Below the pieces are notes generated by a model. That model had not been told where the DNA came from. It ran no database searches and saw nothing but the letters and a program-made list of their open reading frames with translations. DNA of 64,000 bases from NCBI RefSeq assembly GCF_029210495.1, contig NZ_JARGDK010000003.1:248001-312000 (forward strand). The letters are read 5' to 3'. A program made the translations under genes and the position numbers. Each line of letters begins with the position of its first letter. Position 1 is the first letter of the stretch. This stretch comes from Pseudothioclava nitratireducens (GTDB lineage Bacteria; Pseudomonadota; Alphaproteobacteria; Rhodobacterales; Rhodobacteraceae). Below, in pieces: positions 33,157-41,749 of this stretch.

Positions 33157-33233
33157 CCGGTGGCGCGCCGATTAGCATGCCCTCGCAGCGATGTGTAGCC
33201 CCAAATTGCATTCAGGACCATGATCGGGGCAGA

Positions 33234-34712
33234 TCACGCTTTCCCGGCGGTTTCGGACTCCACGATGAGATCGGCCTCCAGAACCGGATCGGCATCCTCG
33301 ACTTCGCCAAGTATATCGTCTTCGTGCGCTGGTTCGGGCTTGCCCACGATCAGCGGCAGCATTTCGGCCCCATGCGGAAGCGGCGCGGGCGCCTGGACCG
33401 GCTCACGCCAGCTCAGCGTATCGAACCCGCCGCAATTATCGCAGACCGGCCCCCATTCCGCCTGAATATTCTGGCAATTGTCACAGCACCATTGCGGGCC
33501 GCGCGGCGCGGTAAGCGCACGGGCGAGCCAGCCGCGGACCACCGCATCATCAGCCCCCTCGCCACGTTCGACCGCAGCCATGATCGTCAGAACGCGCGCC
33601 GTGGGATGCGTATCCACCAGATCGCCCAGCGCGCGCCGTGCGGCGGGGAAATCCTCCGCCGCGATGTTCAGTTCCGCGCGCAGCAGGCGGGTTTCCTCGT
33701 GGTCGGGCCGCAGCTTGAGCAAGCCCGCAAACCGCTTGAGACGCGCGCTCGCCGCCTCATCCGGTGCAATCTCTGCGAAAGCCGCGGCCAGATCGGGATG
33801 CGGCTGCGCCTCCCAAGCCTTGAGGATCACACGGGCGGCATTCTTGGGCTTGCCCTTGGCGATATAGGCCCGCGCCGCCATCACCGCCGCCGGAATCAGA
33901 TCGGGCGACGATTTGTTGGCGGCGATCGCGGCCTCTTGCGCCTCGATCGACGCACCCTCGTCCAGCACGCCCTTGGCCTCTTGCAACGCAAGCACAGCAT
34001 CGCGGCGACGATGCACGTCTTTCGGCAGCGCCCCCTGGCGCACCTTGGTCTGAAGCACACCGCGCGCGCCCTTCCAGTCGCCTTGCCGGGTCTGCAACTC
34101 CAGCAGCGTATCCTGAACTTCCTGATGCTTGGGCTTGAGCGCATAGGCCTTTTCCGCAAGCTTCAGCGCGGTCGCGGTGTCACCCTCGGCCAGCTTTTGT
34201 TTCATAAGTCCGCGCACACCGACGAAGCGCGTGCGGTCGTCGGTAAGGAGCTGCTTGTAGACAGCCGTCGCCTTTTTCGTATCGCCTGCGACCTCTGCCG
34301 CCTGCGCGGTCAGCAGGTTGGTCAGCTCTGGGCGGTTCAGGAACCGCTCCGCGCGCGAGGCTTTGGACAAGGCCAGCCGCCCCTCGCCAGAGGCGACCGC
34401 CATCATCCCCTCGGCCAGTGCCTCATAGCCCTTGCGCTCGCGGTTGCGGTCGAAATACCGGCTGATCGCGGTTTCATCGCCATTGAGAAACCGCAGGAAA
34501 GCAACGATCAACCCGATGATCCGAATGGTAAGCCAGATCGCGGCAAAAATCACGAGCGCCGCAATCACGGCGGTCAGCGGGCCAAGCATGAATTCCCGGC
34601 CAAGCGCCTCGATACGGATCGCTTCTCCGGTTTGGATCAGGTGGGTGGCGCCCAGCGTCGCCGCGGCAACCAGCACAAGAAACAGCGCGATTTTGATGAA
34701 TGACCAGATCAT
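33234..34712 (-). CDS. hemY: HemY-type heme biosynthesis-associated TPR membrane protein with C-terminal zinc ribbon
   Basis: The 492-residue protein has two N-terminal TM helices (about 4-25 and 44-70), then TPR-like repeats (EKAYALKPKHQEVQDTLLEL and similar) facing the periplasm or cytoplasm, typical of the HemY N-terminal family found beside hemD. Near residues 415-440 it has a pair of Cys-x2-Cys motifs (CCDNCQ and VCDNCGGFD), a zinc-ribbon or rubredoxin-like knuckle like that of LapB. It follows mic60 by 10 bases. This is not protoporphyrinogen oxidase HemY of Bacillus. Confidence 0.88.
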   Translation of the reverse strand: MIWSFIKIALFLVLVAAATLGATHLIQTGEAIRIEALGREFMLGPLTAVIAALVIFAAIWLTIRIIGLIVAFLRFLNGDETAISRYFDRNRERKGYEALAEGMMAVASGEGRLALSKASRAERFLNRPELTNLLTAQAAEVAGDTKKATAVYKQLLTDDRTRFVGVRGLMKQKLAEGDTATALKLAEKAYALKPKHQEVQDTLLELQTRQGDWKGARGVLQTKVRQGALPKDVHRRRDAVLALQEAKGVLDEGASIEAQEAAIAANKSSPDLIPAAVMAARAYIAKGKPKNAARVILKAWEAQPHPDLAAAFAEIAPDEAASARLKRFAGLLKLRPDHEETRLLRAELNIAAEDFPAARRALGDLVDTHPTARVLTIMAAVERGEGADDAVVRGWLARALTAPRGPQWCCDNCQNIQAEWGPVCDNCGGFDTLSWREPVQAPAPLPHGAEMLPLIVGKPEPAHEDDILGEVEDADPVLEADLIVESETAGKA

Positions 34713-34722
34713 GGCTGTCCCC

Positions 34723-35979
34723 TCAGTTCAACGACGCGGCAAGCGCATTCAGTGCATCGCCAGCCGCAACCCGCGCCTGCGCCTGCGCAACCCAATCGGC
34801 CATCTCGGCCTGCGGAGCCGCGTCCAGCACGCCGATCTCCGTCAGCGCCGCCGCAAGATCACCATTCATCACCGCAGCGCGCGCGCGCGACAGAACCGCG
34901 TCGGCATCATCACCCTCTTGCGGCGTGAGAGAACGGGCCCCTGTCTGCGCCAGAAGGAACGCGCCCAGCCGATCCCCAACCGAACCATCCGTGGCCTGAA
35001 GTCGCGCTGTGTTCAGCGCCGCGCGCGCGGCCGGATCGAACCCGTCCTGAAGCGCGGCAAGGCTCGGCACTTCGCCCTGAAGCACCGCCGGCACATCCAC
35101 CCCCGCGCCGCTGAGATCCGCGACAATCGGCGCAATCGGCGCGCCCGAATCGAGCGCCGCGGCCAGACGGCTCAGCGCGGCTTGCGCAATCGCCTTGCGC
35201 GCGCCCGCCTCGGCCTCCGCACGCAGGGCGGCGGCCTCTTCTTCGGCAGCGGCAATCTTGGCCTGCGCCGCTGCGGCGGCCGCCTCGATCTCTTGCTGGG
35301 TCTGGCTGCCCGCAGCGCGATTTTCTTCGACCAACGCGCGGAGATCCTGCATCTCACGCTCGAACGCCTCCAGCGCCGTCGCCGAGGCGCCACCGCCTTC
35401 GACGGGACGTTTCTCAAGCGCATTCACACGCTGATCCAACCCGGCCAGCGCCGCACCAAGGTCCGCAGCTTGCTGTTCCAGCGGGGTCAAATCGACATTC
35501 GGCGCAGGCGTGGCACGCAGGGTCTCAAGCTCTGCCGCAAGCGCCTCGATCCGGGCCGCTTGCGTGTCGACCAGTGCCCTCATGGCCGCCGCATCGGCTT
35601 CACCCTCGGCTTGCGGCAGGAAGCCGGCCAGTTGCGGCGGCAGCTTGGGCAGCGCGTAAACCACCGCGCCCGCCCCCAAGGCCGCGGCGCAAACACCGCC
35701 AAGCACCATCGGCCAGAAACTTGCACGGCGCGCGCGCGGGTCCGCAGGGGCCTGCAAAACCACATCTTCGGACACCGAATCTTCGGGTGGGGCATCCACT
35801 TCGGTCACCGGCTCCTCCGCGACGACCGGCTCGGACTCTTCCGCGATCGACTCGGGCGTGTCTGGCACGCTTTCCTGCGAGGTCGCATCCTCGGTTACAG
35901 TCGCAACGACTTCTGCCTCGGGGATGTCTGCTTCGGTGGCCTCCGGTGTCGTCGTTTTCCGGGTTCTCGGTTTCGCCAT
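34723..35979 (-). CDS. mic60: bacterial Mic60/mitofilin homologue (COG4223)
   Basis: The 418-residue protein has an acidic, Pro/Glu-rich N-terminus (about 1-85), one TM helix (FWPMVLGGVCAAALGAGAVV), a long periplasmic coiled coil (about 130-250, rich in Ala/Glu) and a C-terminal helical domain resembling the mitofilin signature. Alphaproteobacterial Mic60 is known to lie between hemD and hemY, and shapes inner-membrane invaginations and contacts with the outer membrane. The ATG at 35979 has GAGGAG 6 bases upstream; a GTG at 35985 overlaps that site. Confidence 0.85.
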   Translation of the reverse strand: MAKPRTRKTTTPEATEADIPEAEVVATVTEDATSQESVPDTPESIAEESEPVVAEEPVTEVDAPPEDSVSEDVVLQAPADPRARRASFWPMVLGGVCAAALGAGAVVYALPKLPPQLAGFLPQAEGEADAAAMRALVDTQAARIEALAAELETLRATPAPNVDLTPLEQQAADLGAALAGLDQRVNALEKRPVEGGGASATALEAFEREMQDLRALVEENRAAGSQTQQEIEAAAAAAQAKIAAAEEEAAALRAEAEAGARKAIAQAALSRLAAALDSGAPIAPIVADLSGAGVDVPAVLQGEVPSLAALQDGFDPAARAALNTARLQATDGSVGDRLGAFLLAQTGARSLTPQEGDDADAVLSRARAAVMNGDLAAALTEIGVLDAAPQAEMADWVAQAQARVAAGDALNALAASLN

Positions 35980-36048
35980 GGCCACTCCTCTACGCTCGCA
36001 AGAAAATTGCGCGAATATCTCTCAATCTAATGAGCGGGCGGCTATTGC

Positions 36049-36768
36049 TCAACCCGCCTTTAGGCCGCACAGAACCGTCGCAGCCGCATCGAGCATAGCC
36101 TCCGCGTCAGGAGAGGACGCAACGGCAATTTCGGCGCATTTTTCCCCCTCGGATCGCGCCGCAACGGCAGCGCTGATCGCGATCACATGGGCCGATGCCC
36201 CTAAATCGTCCGCCGCCGCAAAGAACCGCACAGCGCTTTGCGGCGAAAACAGCGGCACAATAGTAGGCTGCCCCCGAGCCAAGACCTCGCGGCCTTCATG
36301 GCTCAAATCCGCGTCCCGTTGGGCGTAAACAACAGCCTCAAACGTCTCTATTCCAGCGGCATTAAGGGGGTGAGAAATGGCACGTGCCACGGTTTCCCCC
36401 CGAGCGTGCAGAAGCGCACCCGTCGGGTGTTCCTGCAAGATCATCGCCAGCAGCGACTCGGCATCCCCACCGGCCGCGACCGCACGGAATCCAGCAGCCT
36501 GCGCACCATCCGCCGTCTTTGCACCAACGCAGTAGGCCCGCCGCCCGCGCGCCGGTTCAATCGCGCAAAACGCATCAACCGCATGTTGAGAGGTGAAGAT
36601 CAGGGTGTCTGACGCGGGAATCTCGGGGCGCAAGAAGACGATCCGGGTCAGCGGAGCGATCACGACCGGCCAATCCGCGCCGAATCTGTTCCGAAAGGCC
36701 TGCGCGAAGCGCTCCGAGCCCTCGTGCGGGCGGGTCAGAAGCAGTGTCGGTCGCGGATCGTCAGGCAT
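36049..36768 (-). CDS. hemD: uroporphyrinogen-III synthase
   Basis: A 239-residue Hem[21 protein letters not shown] at the N-terminus, [30 protein letters not shown], and [13 protein letters not shown] with [10 protein letters not shown] in the second half. HemD sequences are weakly conserved, but these positions and the neighbours hemY/mic60 make the call secure. It cyclises hydroxymethylbilane in tetrapyrrole synthesis. The long in-frame extension to 37194 is antisense to tsaD and is rejected. No hemC is adjacent. Confidence 0.88.
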   Translation of the reverse strand: MPDDPRPTLLLTRPHEGSERFAQAFRNRFGADWPVVIAPLTRIVFLRPEIPASDTLIFTSQHAVDAFCAIEPARGRRAYCVGAKTADGAQAAGFRAVAAGGDAESLLAMILQEHPTGALLHARGETVARAISHPLNAAGIETFEAVVYAQRDADLSHEGREVLARGQPTIVPLFSPQSAVRFFAAADDLGASAHVIAISAAVAARSEGEKCAEIAVASSPDAEAMLDAAATVLCGLKAG

Positions 36769-36844
36769 GGGCTGCCCGCCTCGGGATTGTGTGAAGCCTG
36801 TCACGGTGTTACCTGCGAAGGACCCGACACGCAACCGAACCGAC

Positions 36845-37939
36845 ATGCCCGACACCCTGACCTTCCTCGGCCTCGAATCAAGCTGCGACGACACCGCGGC
36901 GGCGGTTGTGCGCGCTGGACCGGGCGGAAATACCGTGCTCGCTTCGGTTGTCGCGGGGCAAACGGCACTGCACGCGCCCTTCGGGGGGGTCGTGCCCGAA
37001 ATTGCAGCCCGCGCCCATGCCGAAAAGCTTGATCTTTGCGTCGAAGAGGCGCTGGAGGCCGCGGGACTGGCACTCACCGATCTCGACGCCATCGCCGTAA
37101 CGGCGGGGCCGGGGCTAATCGGCGGCGTGATGTCGGGCGTGATGTGCGCCAAGGGCCTCGCGGCGGGGAGCGGCCTGCCGCTCGTCGGGGTCAATCACCT
37201 CGCGGGCCATGCCCTGACGCCCCGGCTGACCGACGATCTGCCCTTCCCCTACCTGATGCTGCTGGTTTCGGGGGGTCACTGCCAGTTTCTGCTGGTCCAC
37301 GGCCCGGAAGAGTTTAGCCGACTTGGCGGCACGATTGACGACGCGCCCGGCGAGGCTTTCGACAAGACGGCCAAGATTCTTGGCCTGCCGCAACCGGGCG
37401 GCCCCGCCGTCGAACGCGAAGCGGCAATCGGTGACACCAAGGCGTTCAAGCTCCCCCGACCGCTTCTCGACCGACCCGGCTGTGATATGTCCTTTTCGGG
37501 CCTCAAGACCGCCGTCTTGCGCGCGCGCGACGAGATCATCGCAAAGCATGGCGGCCTTCCCCGACAAGCCCGCGCCGATCTCTGTGCTGCTTTTCAGATG
37601 GCCGTCGCGGATGTCCTGCACGAGAAATCTCGCCGGGCGCTCGAAGCCTATATGGCGCTGCGACCCGCGCATCCCGCACTTGCTGTTGCGGGCGGAGTCG
37701 CCGCGAATAGCGCGATCCGCGAGCGGTTGCAGGCGCTTTGCGCGGAAACAGGCGTCACCTTCACGGCACCACCGCTTGCACTTTGCACCGATAACGCCGC
37801 GATGATCGCCTATGCGGGAATCGAGCGCTTCCGACAGGGTCACAGCGACGACATGACACTGGTTGCCCGGCCCCGCTGGCCGCTCGACCAATCCGCGCCC
37901 GCGCTTTTGGGGTCTGGCAAGAAGGGGGCCAAGGCATGA
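36845..37939 (+). CDS. tsaD: tRNA N6-threonylcarbamoyladenosine transferase TsaD
   Basis: The 364-residue protein shows the TsaD/Kae1 motifs: [36 protein letters not shown], the metal ligand pair [26 protein letters not shown] and [14 protein letters not shown]. With TsaB, TsaC and TsaE it installs t6A37 on ANN-decoding tRNAs. The start is ATG 36845, 76 bases from the divergent hemD start. The stop overlaps gpsA by 4 bp. Confidence 0.96.
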   Translation: MPDTLTFLGLESSCDDTAAAVVRAGPGGNTVLASVVAGQTALHAPFGGVVPEIAARAHAEKLDLCVEEALEAAGLALTDLDAIAVTAGPGLIGGVMSGVMCAKGLAAGSGLPLVGVNHLAGHALTPRLTDDLPFPYLMLLVSGGHCQFLLVHGPEEFSRLGGTIDDAPGEAFDKTAKILGLPQPGGPAVEREAAIGDTKAFKLPRPLLDRPGCDMSFSGLKTAVLRARDEIIAKHGGLPRQARADLCAAFQMAVADVLHEKSRRALEAYMALRPAHPALAVAGGVAANSAIRERLQALCAETGVTFTAPPLALCTDNAAMIAYAGIERFRQGHSDDMTLVARPRWPLDQSAPALLGSGKKGAKA

Positions 37940-38898
37940 GCATCTCGATCATCGGCGCTGGCGCGTTCGGGACGGCACTTGCCGTGGCGCTCGCCCAGAA
38001 CGGGCCTGTCACGCTCTGGGCGCGCGATGCGGACCATGTGCGCGAGATGCAGAAAACGGGCCGGAATTCGCAGCGCCTTGCCGGAGTTGCTCTCCCTGAA
38101 AACGTCTCTGTTACAGCCGAAATTGGCCGGGCGCTTGCGCCGGATGTGATCCTGCTTGCGATCCCGATGCAGCAGACTGCGGGGTTTCTTGAGCAGCATC
38201 GCACCGCGTTGGCGGGCAAGCTTCTTGTGTCCTGCTCCAAGGGGATCGACCTTGCGACCCTGCGCGGTCCAACCGCGCTGATTGAAGAAATCTGTCCCAA
38301 GGCGACGCCCGCAATTCTGACGGGTCCAAGCTTTGCCGCCGATATCGCGCGGGGCTTACCCACGGCCCTCACGCTGGCCTGCGCGAACGGCGAAGCCGGA
38401 AGCGCGCTACAGGCACAGCTTTCAACCCCCGTGCTTCGGCTCTATCGCAGCACGGACCCAAAAGGAGCCGAGCTTGGCGGCGCGCTGAAAAACGTGATCG
38501 CCATTGCTGCTGGCGTAGTAATCGGCGCCGGACTTGGCGATTCCGCGCGCGCCGCGCTTATCACGCGTGGTTTCGCGGAAATGACGCGCCTTGCCGAACG
38601 GTTCGGGGGCAAGGCGGAAACGCTTGCCGGGCTCTCGGGTCTCGGCGATCTGGTGCTCACCTGCACCTCCGAGCAATCGCGCAACTTCCGGTTCGGCGCG
38701 ACGCTTGGTCGTGGCGAAATTTTTGATCCCTCCATCACCGTAGAGGGGGCCGCGACGGCCAAGGCGGTCTCGGCGATCGCGCTCAAACATGCGATCGAGA
38801 TGCCCATCGCCCATATGGTCTCGGCGCTCGTCGATCAGAAAATTACCGTGGATGCCGCCGTATCCGCGCTCATGTCTCGCCCACTGAAGGAGGAATAA
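37936..38898 (+). CDS. gpsA: NAD(P)-dependent glycerol-3-phosphate dehydrogenase
   Basis: A 320-residue cytosolic dehydrogenase with N-terminal Rossmann motif [20 protein letters not shown], the [18 protein letters not shown] block and the active-site Lys region [20 protein letters not shown], plus [14 protein letters not shown]. It makes sn-glycerol 3-phosphate for phospholipids. Its coupling to tsaD is common in Rhodobacterales. Confidence 0.96.
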   Translation: MSISIIGAGAFGTALAVALAQNGPVTLWARDADHVREMQKTGRNSQRLAGVALPENVSVTAEIGRALAPDVILLAIPMQQTAGFLEQHRTALAGKLLVSCSKGIDLATLRGPTALIEEICPKATPAILTGPSFAADIARGLPTALTLACANGEAGSALQAQLSTPVLRLYRSTDPKGAELGGALKNVIAIAAGVVIGAGLGDSARAALITRGFAEMTRLAERFGGKAETLAGLSGLGDLVLTCTSEQSRNFRFGATLGRGEIFDPSITVEGAATAKAVSAIALKHAIEMPIAHMVSALVDQKITVDAAVSALMSRPLKEE

Positions 38899-38899
38899 C

Positions 38900-39169
38900 A
38901 TGCTCTACGCCGTCATTTGCCGCGACAAACCCGGCCACCTGCAAACCCGGCTCGACACCCGCGCTGCCCATCTTGGCTATATCAAAGAAACCGGGATCGT
39001 CGCCATGGCGGGACCGTTCATCGAGAATGGAGAGATGTGCGGCTCGCTGGTGATTCTCGACACGGACAGCCTCGCCGCAGCGCAGGCTTGGGCGGATGGC
39101 GACCCCTACGCAGCAGCGGGACTGTTCGAGTCGGTCAGTGTGACGGAATGGAAGAAGGTGATTGGCTGA
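38900..39169 (+). CDS. YciI family protein
   Basis: An 89-residue YciI/YCII-like (dimeric alpha/beta barrel) protein: LYAVICRDKPGHLQTRLDTR with the usual catalytic-looking Arg/His pair, then GPFIENGEMCGSLVILD and DPYAAAGLFESVSVTEWKKV. The cellular reaction is unknown for this group. It starts one base after the gpsA stop. Confidence 0.88.
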   Translation: MLYAVICRDKPGHLQTRLDTRAAHLGYIKETGIVAMAGPFIENGEMCGSLVILDTDSLAAAQAWADGDPYAAAGLFESVSVTEWKKVIG

Positions 39170-39588
39170 TGGCGAAGTGGCTTTTCAAATCAGAGCCGAA
39201 CAAGTGGTCCTGGGATCAACAGGTCGCCAAGGGTGAAACCGGCGAAGAGTGGGACGGCGTTCGCAACTATCTGGCGCGCAACAACATGCGCGCGATGAAG
39301 GTGGGCGATCAGGGCTTCTTCTACCACTCGAATATCGGCAAAGAGATCATCGGCATCGTCGAGGTCTGCCGCGAGTCGCACCCCGATTCGACGACCGACG
39401 ACCCGCGTTGGGATTGCGTGGATATCAAAGCCGTGCGCCCGCTCAAGACGCCGGTGACACTGGCGCAGGTCAAGGACGATCCGCGCCTGCAAGAGATGGC
39501 GCTCGTGACCTCTATGCGGCTTTCGGTTCAGCCGGTGACCGAAGAGGAATGGCGCATCATCTGCGACCTTGGCGGTATTGAGCCATAA
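39169..39588 (+). CDS. EVE domain protein
   Basis: The 139-residue single-domain protein has the EVE (PUA-like) pattern: WLFKSEPNKWSWDQQVAKG, WDGVRNYLARNNMRAMKVGD and GFFYHSNIGKEIIGIVEV. EVE domains bind modified nucleobases or RNA; bacterial stand-alone members are not assigned a pathway. The ATG shares its A with the YciI stop. Its stop lies at the base of a minus-strand terminator (39595-39628). Confidence 0.9.
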   Translation: MAKWLFKSEPNKWSWDQQVAKGETGEEWDGVRNYLARNNMRAMKVGDQGFFYHSNIGKEIIGIVEVCRESHPDSTTDDPRWDCVDIKAVRPLKTPVTLAQVKDDPRLQEMALVTSMRLSVQPVTEEEWRIICDLGGIEP

Positions 39589-39589
39589 A

Positions 39590-39740
39590 TAAAAAGGAGG
39601 GTCCCGGCACCCCTACCAGGACCCTCCTCACCCCACGTGCTCCCCTAAGCACCACACGTGAAACTCTATTTGGGACCTGGCCATCCTGGCCGGTAGGTTT
39701 GTTCTACGGAAGCATCCGATTCGACGCAACGTCGATATTC
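39590..39740 (-). ncRNA. candidate small RNA ending in an orphan minus-strand terminator
   Basis: Read on the minus strand, AGGAGGGTCC (39628-39619) pairs perfectly with GGACCCTCCT (39604-39595) and is followed directly by TTTTATTT: a textbook terminator. No minus-strand gene exists upstream of it for about 7 kb. The 256-base gap also carries a TCGACG-CAA-CGTCGA hairpin (39721-39735) and a nested CACGTG/GTGCT stem (39634-39660). I cannot place the 5' end and see no clear promoter. Family unknown; conserved SRP and 6S core sequences are absent. Confidence 0.45.
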
Positions 39741-39844
39741 CAACAAAACCTCGCAAATCCAAAGTGTTAGATAAACATCTGGTTAACCGTGCCTGCGGCA
39801 GGCCGGACCATTGCCTTGGGCGCAGTTCCCGCTAGCTTGGGGTC

Positions 39845-40531
39845 ATGAAACAAATTGTCCTCGTGGCGCATGGCTCGCCCTCTGATCCCGAACCGCAAGA
39901 AGACACGATGCGGCGTCTGGCCGAAGCGGTCGCGGCGCAATCGCCCGGCTCCCTGATCCGGGGCGCCACTCTTGCGATGCCCGGCTCGCTCGAAGGCGCT
40001 CTTGCGGGTCTCGACGCGCCGATCATCTACCCGTTCTTCATGGCCGAGGGCTGGTTCACCAAGCGCGAACTGCCCCGCCGCTTGAAGGAAATTGGCGTCG
40101 AGGCGTGGCATATGGATCCGTTTGGCGTTGATCCGGCCCTTCCTGAGCTGATTACCCAAGCTTGCCTGCAAGCGGCTAGTTCCGCAGGAATAGAGCCTGA
40201 ATCTGCCGATCTCATCTTGACCGCGCACGGCTCCAAGGTTGCGCGAAAGTCGAAGAATTCTGCCTATGACATGGCGGCGCTGCTACGGCGCAAGACGCCA
40301 TTCTGGCGCGTGCAGGTCGCGCTGATCGAAGAGCCGCCATTCCTCGAAGATATCGCCCGACAATCGAACGGCGGCATCTGCCTGCCCTTCTTCGCCCTGC
40401 GCGCGGGCCATGTGCTCGACGACATCCCCGACGCGCTCGACGCCGCCAGCTTCCACGGCGAGCTCTTGCCCCCGATCGGCGAACACCCCGAGGTGCCCGC
40501 CCTGATCGCGGCAGCCATTGCGCGCCTCTGA
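39845..40531 (+). CDS. cbiX: CbiX/SirB-type cobalt or iron chelatase-like protein
   Basis: The 228-residue protein begins QIVLVAHGSPSDPEPQEDTM with the metal-site His of CbiX chelatases, and has the second His region LILTAHGSKVARKSKNSAYD; IYPFFMAEGWFTKRELPRRL is also typical. It would insert cobalt into sirohydrochlorin or iron to make siroheme. No cob genes are next to it, so the metal is uncertain. The upstream gap contains the candidate sRNA. Confidence 0.82.
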   Translation: MKQIVLVAHGSPSDPEPQEDTMRRLAEAVAAQSPGSLIRGATLAMPGSLEGALAGLDAPIIYPFFMAEGWFTKRELPRRLKEIGVEAWHMDPFGVDPALPELITQACLQAASSAGIEPESADLILTAHGSKVARKSKNSAYDMAALLRRKTPFWRVQVALIEEPPFLEDIARQSNGGICLPFFALRAGHVLDDIPDALDAASFHGELLPPIGEHPEVPALIAAAIARL

Positions 40532-40545
40532 TCACAAATCCTGAA

Positions 40546-40585
40546 TTGTCACACAGGCGTTACACAACGTTTGCATAAGCGTCAC
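40546..40585 (+). promoter_or_regulatory. Pho box array upstream of pstS
   Basis: Four 7-base half sites spaced every 11 bases: TTGTCAC (40546), GCGTTAC (40557), CGTTTGC (40568) and GCGTCAC (40579), with AT-leaning 4-base linkers between most of them. This matches the tandem CTGTCAT-N4 layout bound by PhoB dimers. The pstS ATG is 67 bases downstream. Confidence 0.75.
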
Positions 40586-40651
40586 CGAGCGCCCCTAGGC
40601 AGAGCGCCGAGGCCACTGTCGGCCCCAGTGACAGACATTCAGGAGTGATCC

Positions 40652-41692
40652 ATGAACACCGTTAAGCTCACCGCTTCGACCCTGGCGATCGTTGTCGCCT
40701 CGACCTCGGGCGCCTTTGCTCGCGACAACATCCAAACCGCCGGTTCCTCGACGGTTCTGCCCTATGCAACCATCGTCGCCGAAGCCTTTGGCGAGAACTT
40801 CGACTTCCCGACCCCGGTCGTGGAATCGGGTGGCTCGGGCGCTGGCCGCAAGAAACTCTGCGAAGGTGTGGGCGAAAACACCATCGACATCGCGAACTCC
40901 TCCTCGCGCATCAAGCAATCGGACATCGACCTCTGCGCCTCGAATGGCGTGAACGAGATCATGGAAGTCCGCATCGGCTATGACGGCATCGTCTTCGCTT
41001 CGGACATCAACGGCGCAGACTTCGCCTTCACCCCGGCTGACTGGTTCAAGGCACTCGCCGCCGAAGTCGTCGTCGATGGTGCAGTCGTCGCCAACCCGAA
41101 CAAGACCTGGGCCGAAGTGAACGGCGATCTGCCGGCGCAAGACATCCTCGCCTTCATCCCGGGCACCAAGCACGGCACCCGTGAAGTGTTCGACGAGAAG
41201 GTGATTCTCAAGGGCTGTGAAGAAACCGGTGCGTTCGAAGTGTTCGCCGCGGCCGCAGGTGGCGATGAAGACGCCGCCGAAGAGAAGTGCATGGCGCTGC
41301 GTACCGATGGCGTTTCGGTCGATATCGACGGCGACTACACCGAGACCCTGTCGCGCATCGACGCGAACAAGAACGCAATCGGCGTGTTCGGCCTGTCCTT
41401 CTACCAGAACAACACCGACAAGCTGAAAGTCGCGACCATGTCGGGCGTCGTTCCGACCGTCGACTCGATCGCCGCTGGTGGCTACCCGGTCTCGCGCCCG
41501 CTCTACTTCTACGTCAAGAAAGCGCATCTGGGCGTGATCCCGGGCCTCAAGGAATACATCGAGTTCTTCGTGTCCGACGACATGGCTGGCCCGGACGGCC
41601 CGCTGGCGGAATACGGCCTCGTGTCCGACCCCGAACTGGCCGCGACCCAGGAAATGGTCGCCTCGGAAACCCCGATGGCCCCGCTGAACTAA
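40652..41692 (+). CDS. pstS: phosphate ABC transporter, substrate-binding protein
   Basis: The 346-residue periplasmic protein has a signal peptide (MNTVKLTASTLAIVVASTSG to AFA) and phosphate-binding loops IQTAGSSTVLPYATIVAEAF and ESGGSGAGRKKLCEG, plus IANSSSRI. The PFKDK-like middle and FVSDDMAGPDGPLAEYG C-terminus fit the larger marine/alphaproteobacterial PstS. AGGAGTGATCC precedes the ATG. It is the first gene of pstSCAB-phoU-phoB behind a Pho box, with a hairpin after its stop. Confidence 0.95.
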   Translation: MNTVKLTASTLAIVVASTSGAFARDNIQTAGSSTVLPYATIVAEAFGENFDFPTPVVESGGSGAGRKKLCEGVGENTIDIANSSSRIKQSDIDLCASNGVNEIMEVRIGYDGIVFASDINGADFAFTPADWFKALAAEVVVDGAVVANPNKTWAEVNGDLPAQDILAFIPGTKHGTREVFDEKVILKGCEETGAFEVFAAAAGGDEDAAEEKCMALRTDGVSVDIDGDYTETLSRIDANKNAIGVFGLSFYQNNTDKLKVATMSGVVPTVDSIAAGGYPVSRPLYFYVKKAHLGVIPGLKEYIEFFVSDDMAGPDGPLAEYGLVSDPELAATQEMVASETPMAPLN

Positions 41693-41701
41693 GCAAAACA
41701 C

Positions 41702-41726
41702 GGGTGGCGCCTTCGGGCGCCACCTC
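41702..41726 (+). promoter_or_regulatory. UUCG-capped hairpin between pstS and pstC
   Basis: GGTGGCGCC and GGCGCCACC pair around a TTCG tetraloop, followed by TCCCTTTG. It could act as a partial terminator or 3' stabiliser giving higher pstS than pstCAB mRNA. Confidence 0.6.
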
Positions 41727-41749
41727 CCTTTGACAAGCCGGACGCTGCC

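Noticed and set aside
33177-34703. 508-codon open frame on the plus strand
   Set aside because: It is antisense to hemY, whose product has clear TM and TPR features. The antisense product is Arg/Gly/Gln-rich without motifs, typical of GC-rich shadow frames.
34432-36030. 532-codon open frame on the plus strand
   Set aside because: It is antisense to mic60 and part of hemY, with an extreme Arg content and no recognisable domain.
36769-37194. N-terminal extension of hemD
   Set aside because: It would run antisense through the tsaD start and its conserved N-terminus; HemD homology begins at 36768.
39647-39664. possible third parS near CACACGTGAAAC
   Set aside because: Only the right half matches (CACGTGAAAC); the left half of the palindrome is absent.
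39590-39845. SRP, 6S or tmRNA gene in the gap
   Set aside because: I could not find the conserved core sequences of these RNAs, nor pairing of the 5' and 3' ends.
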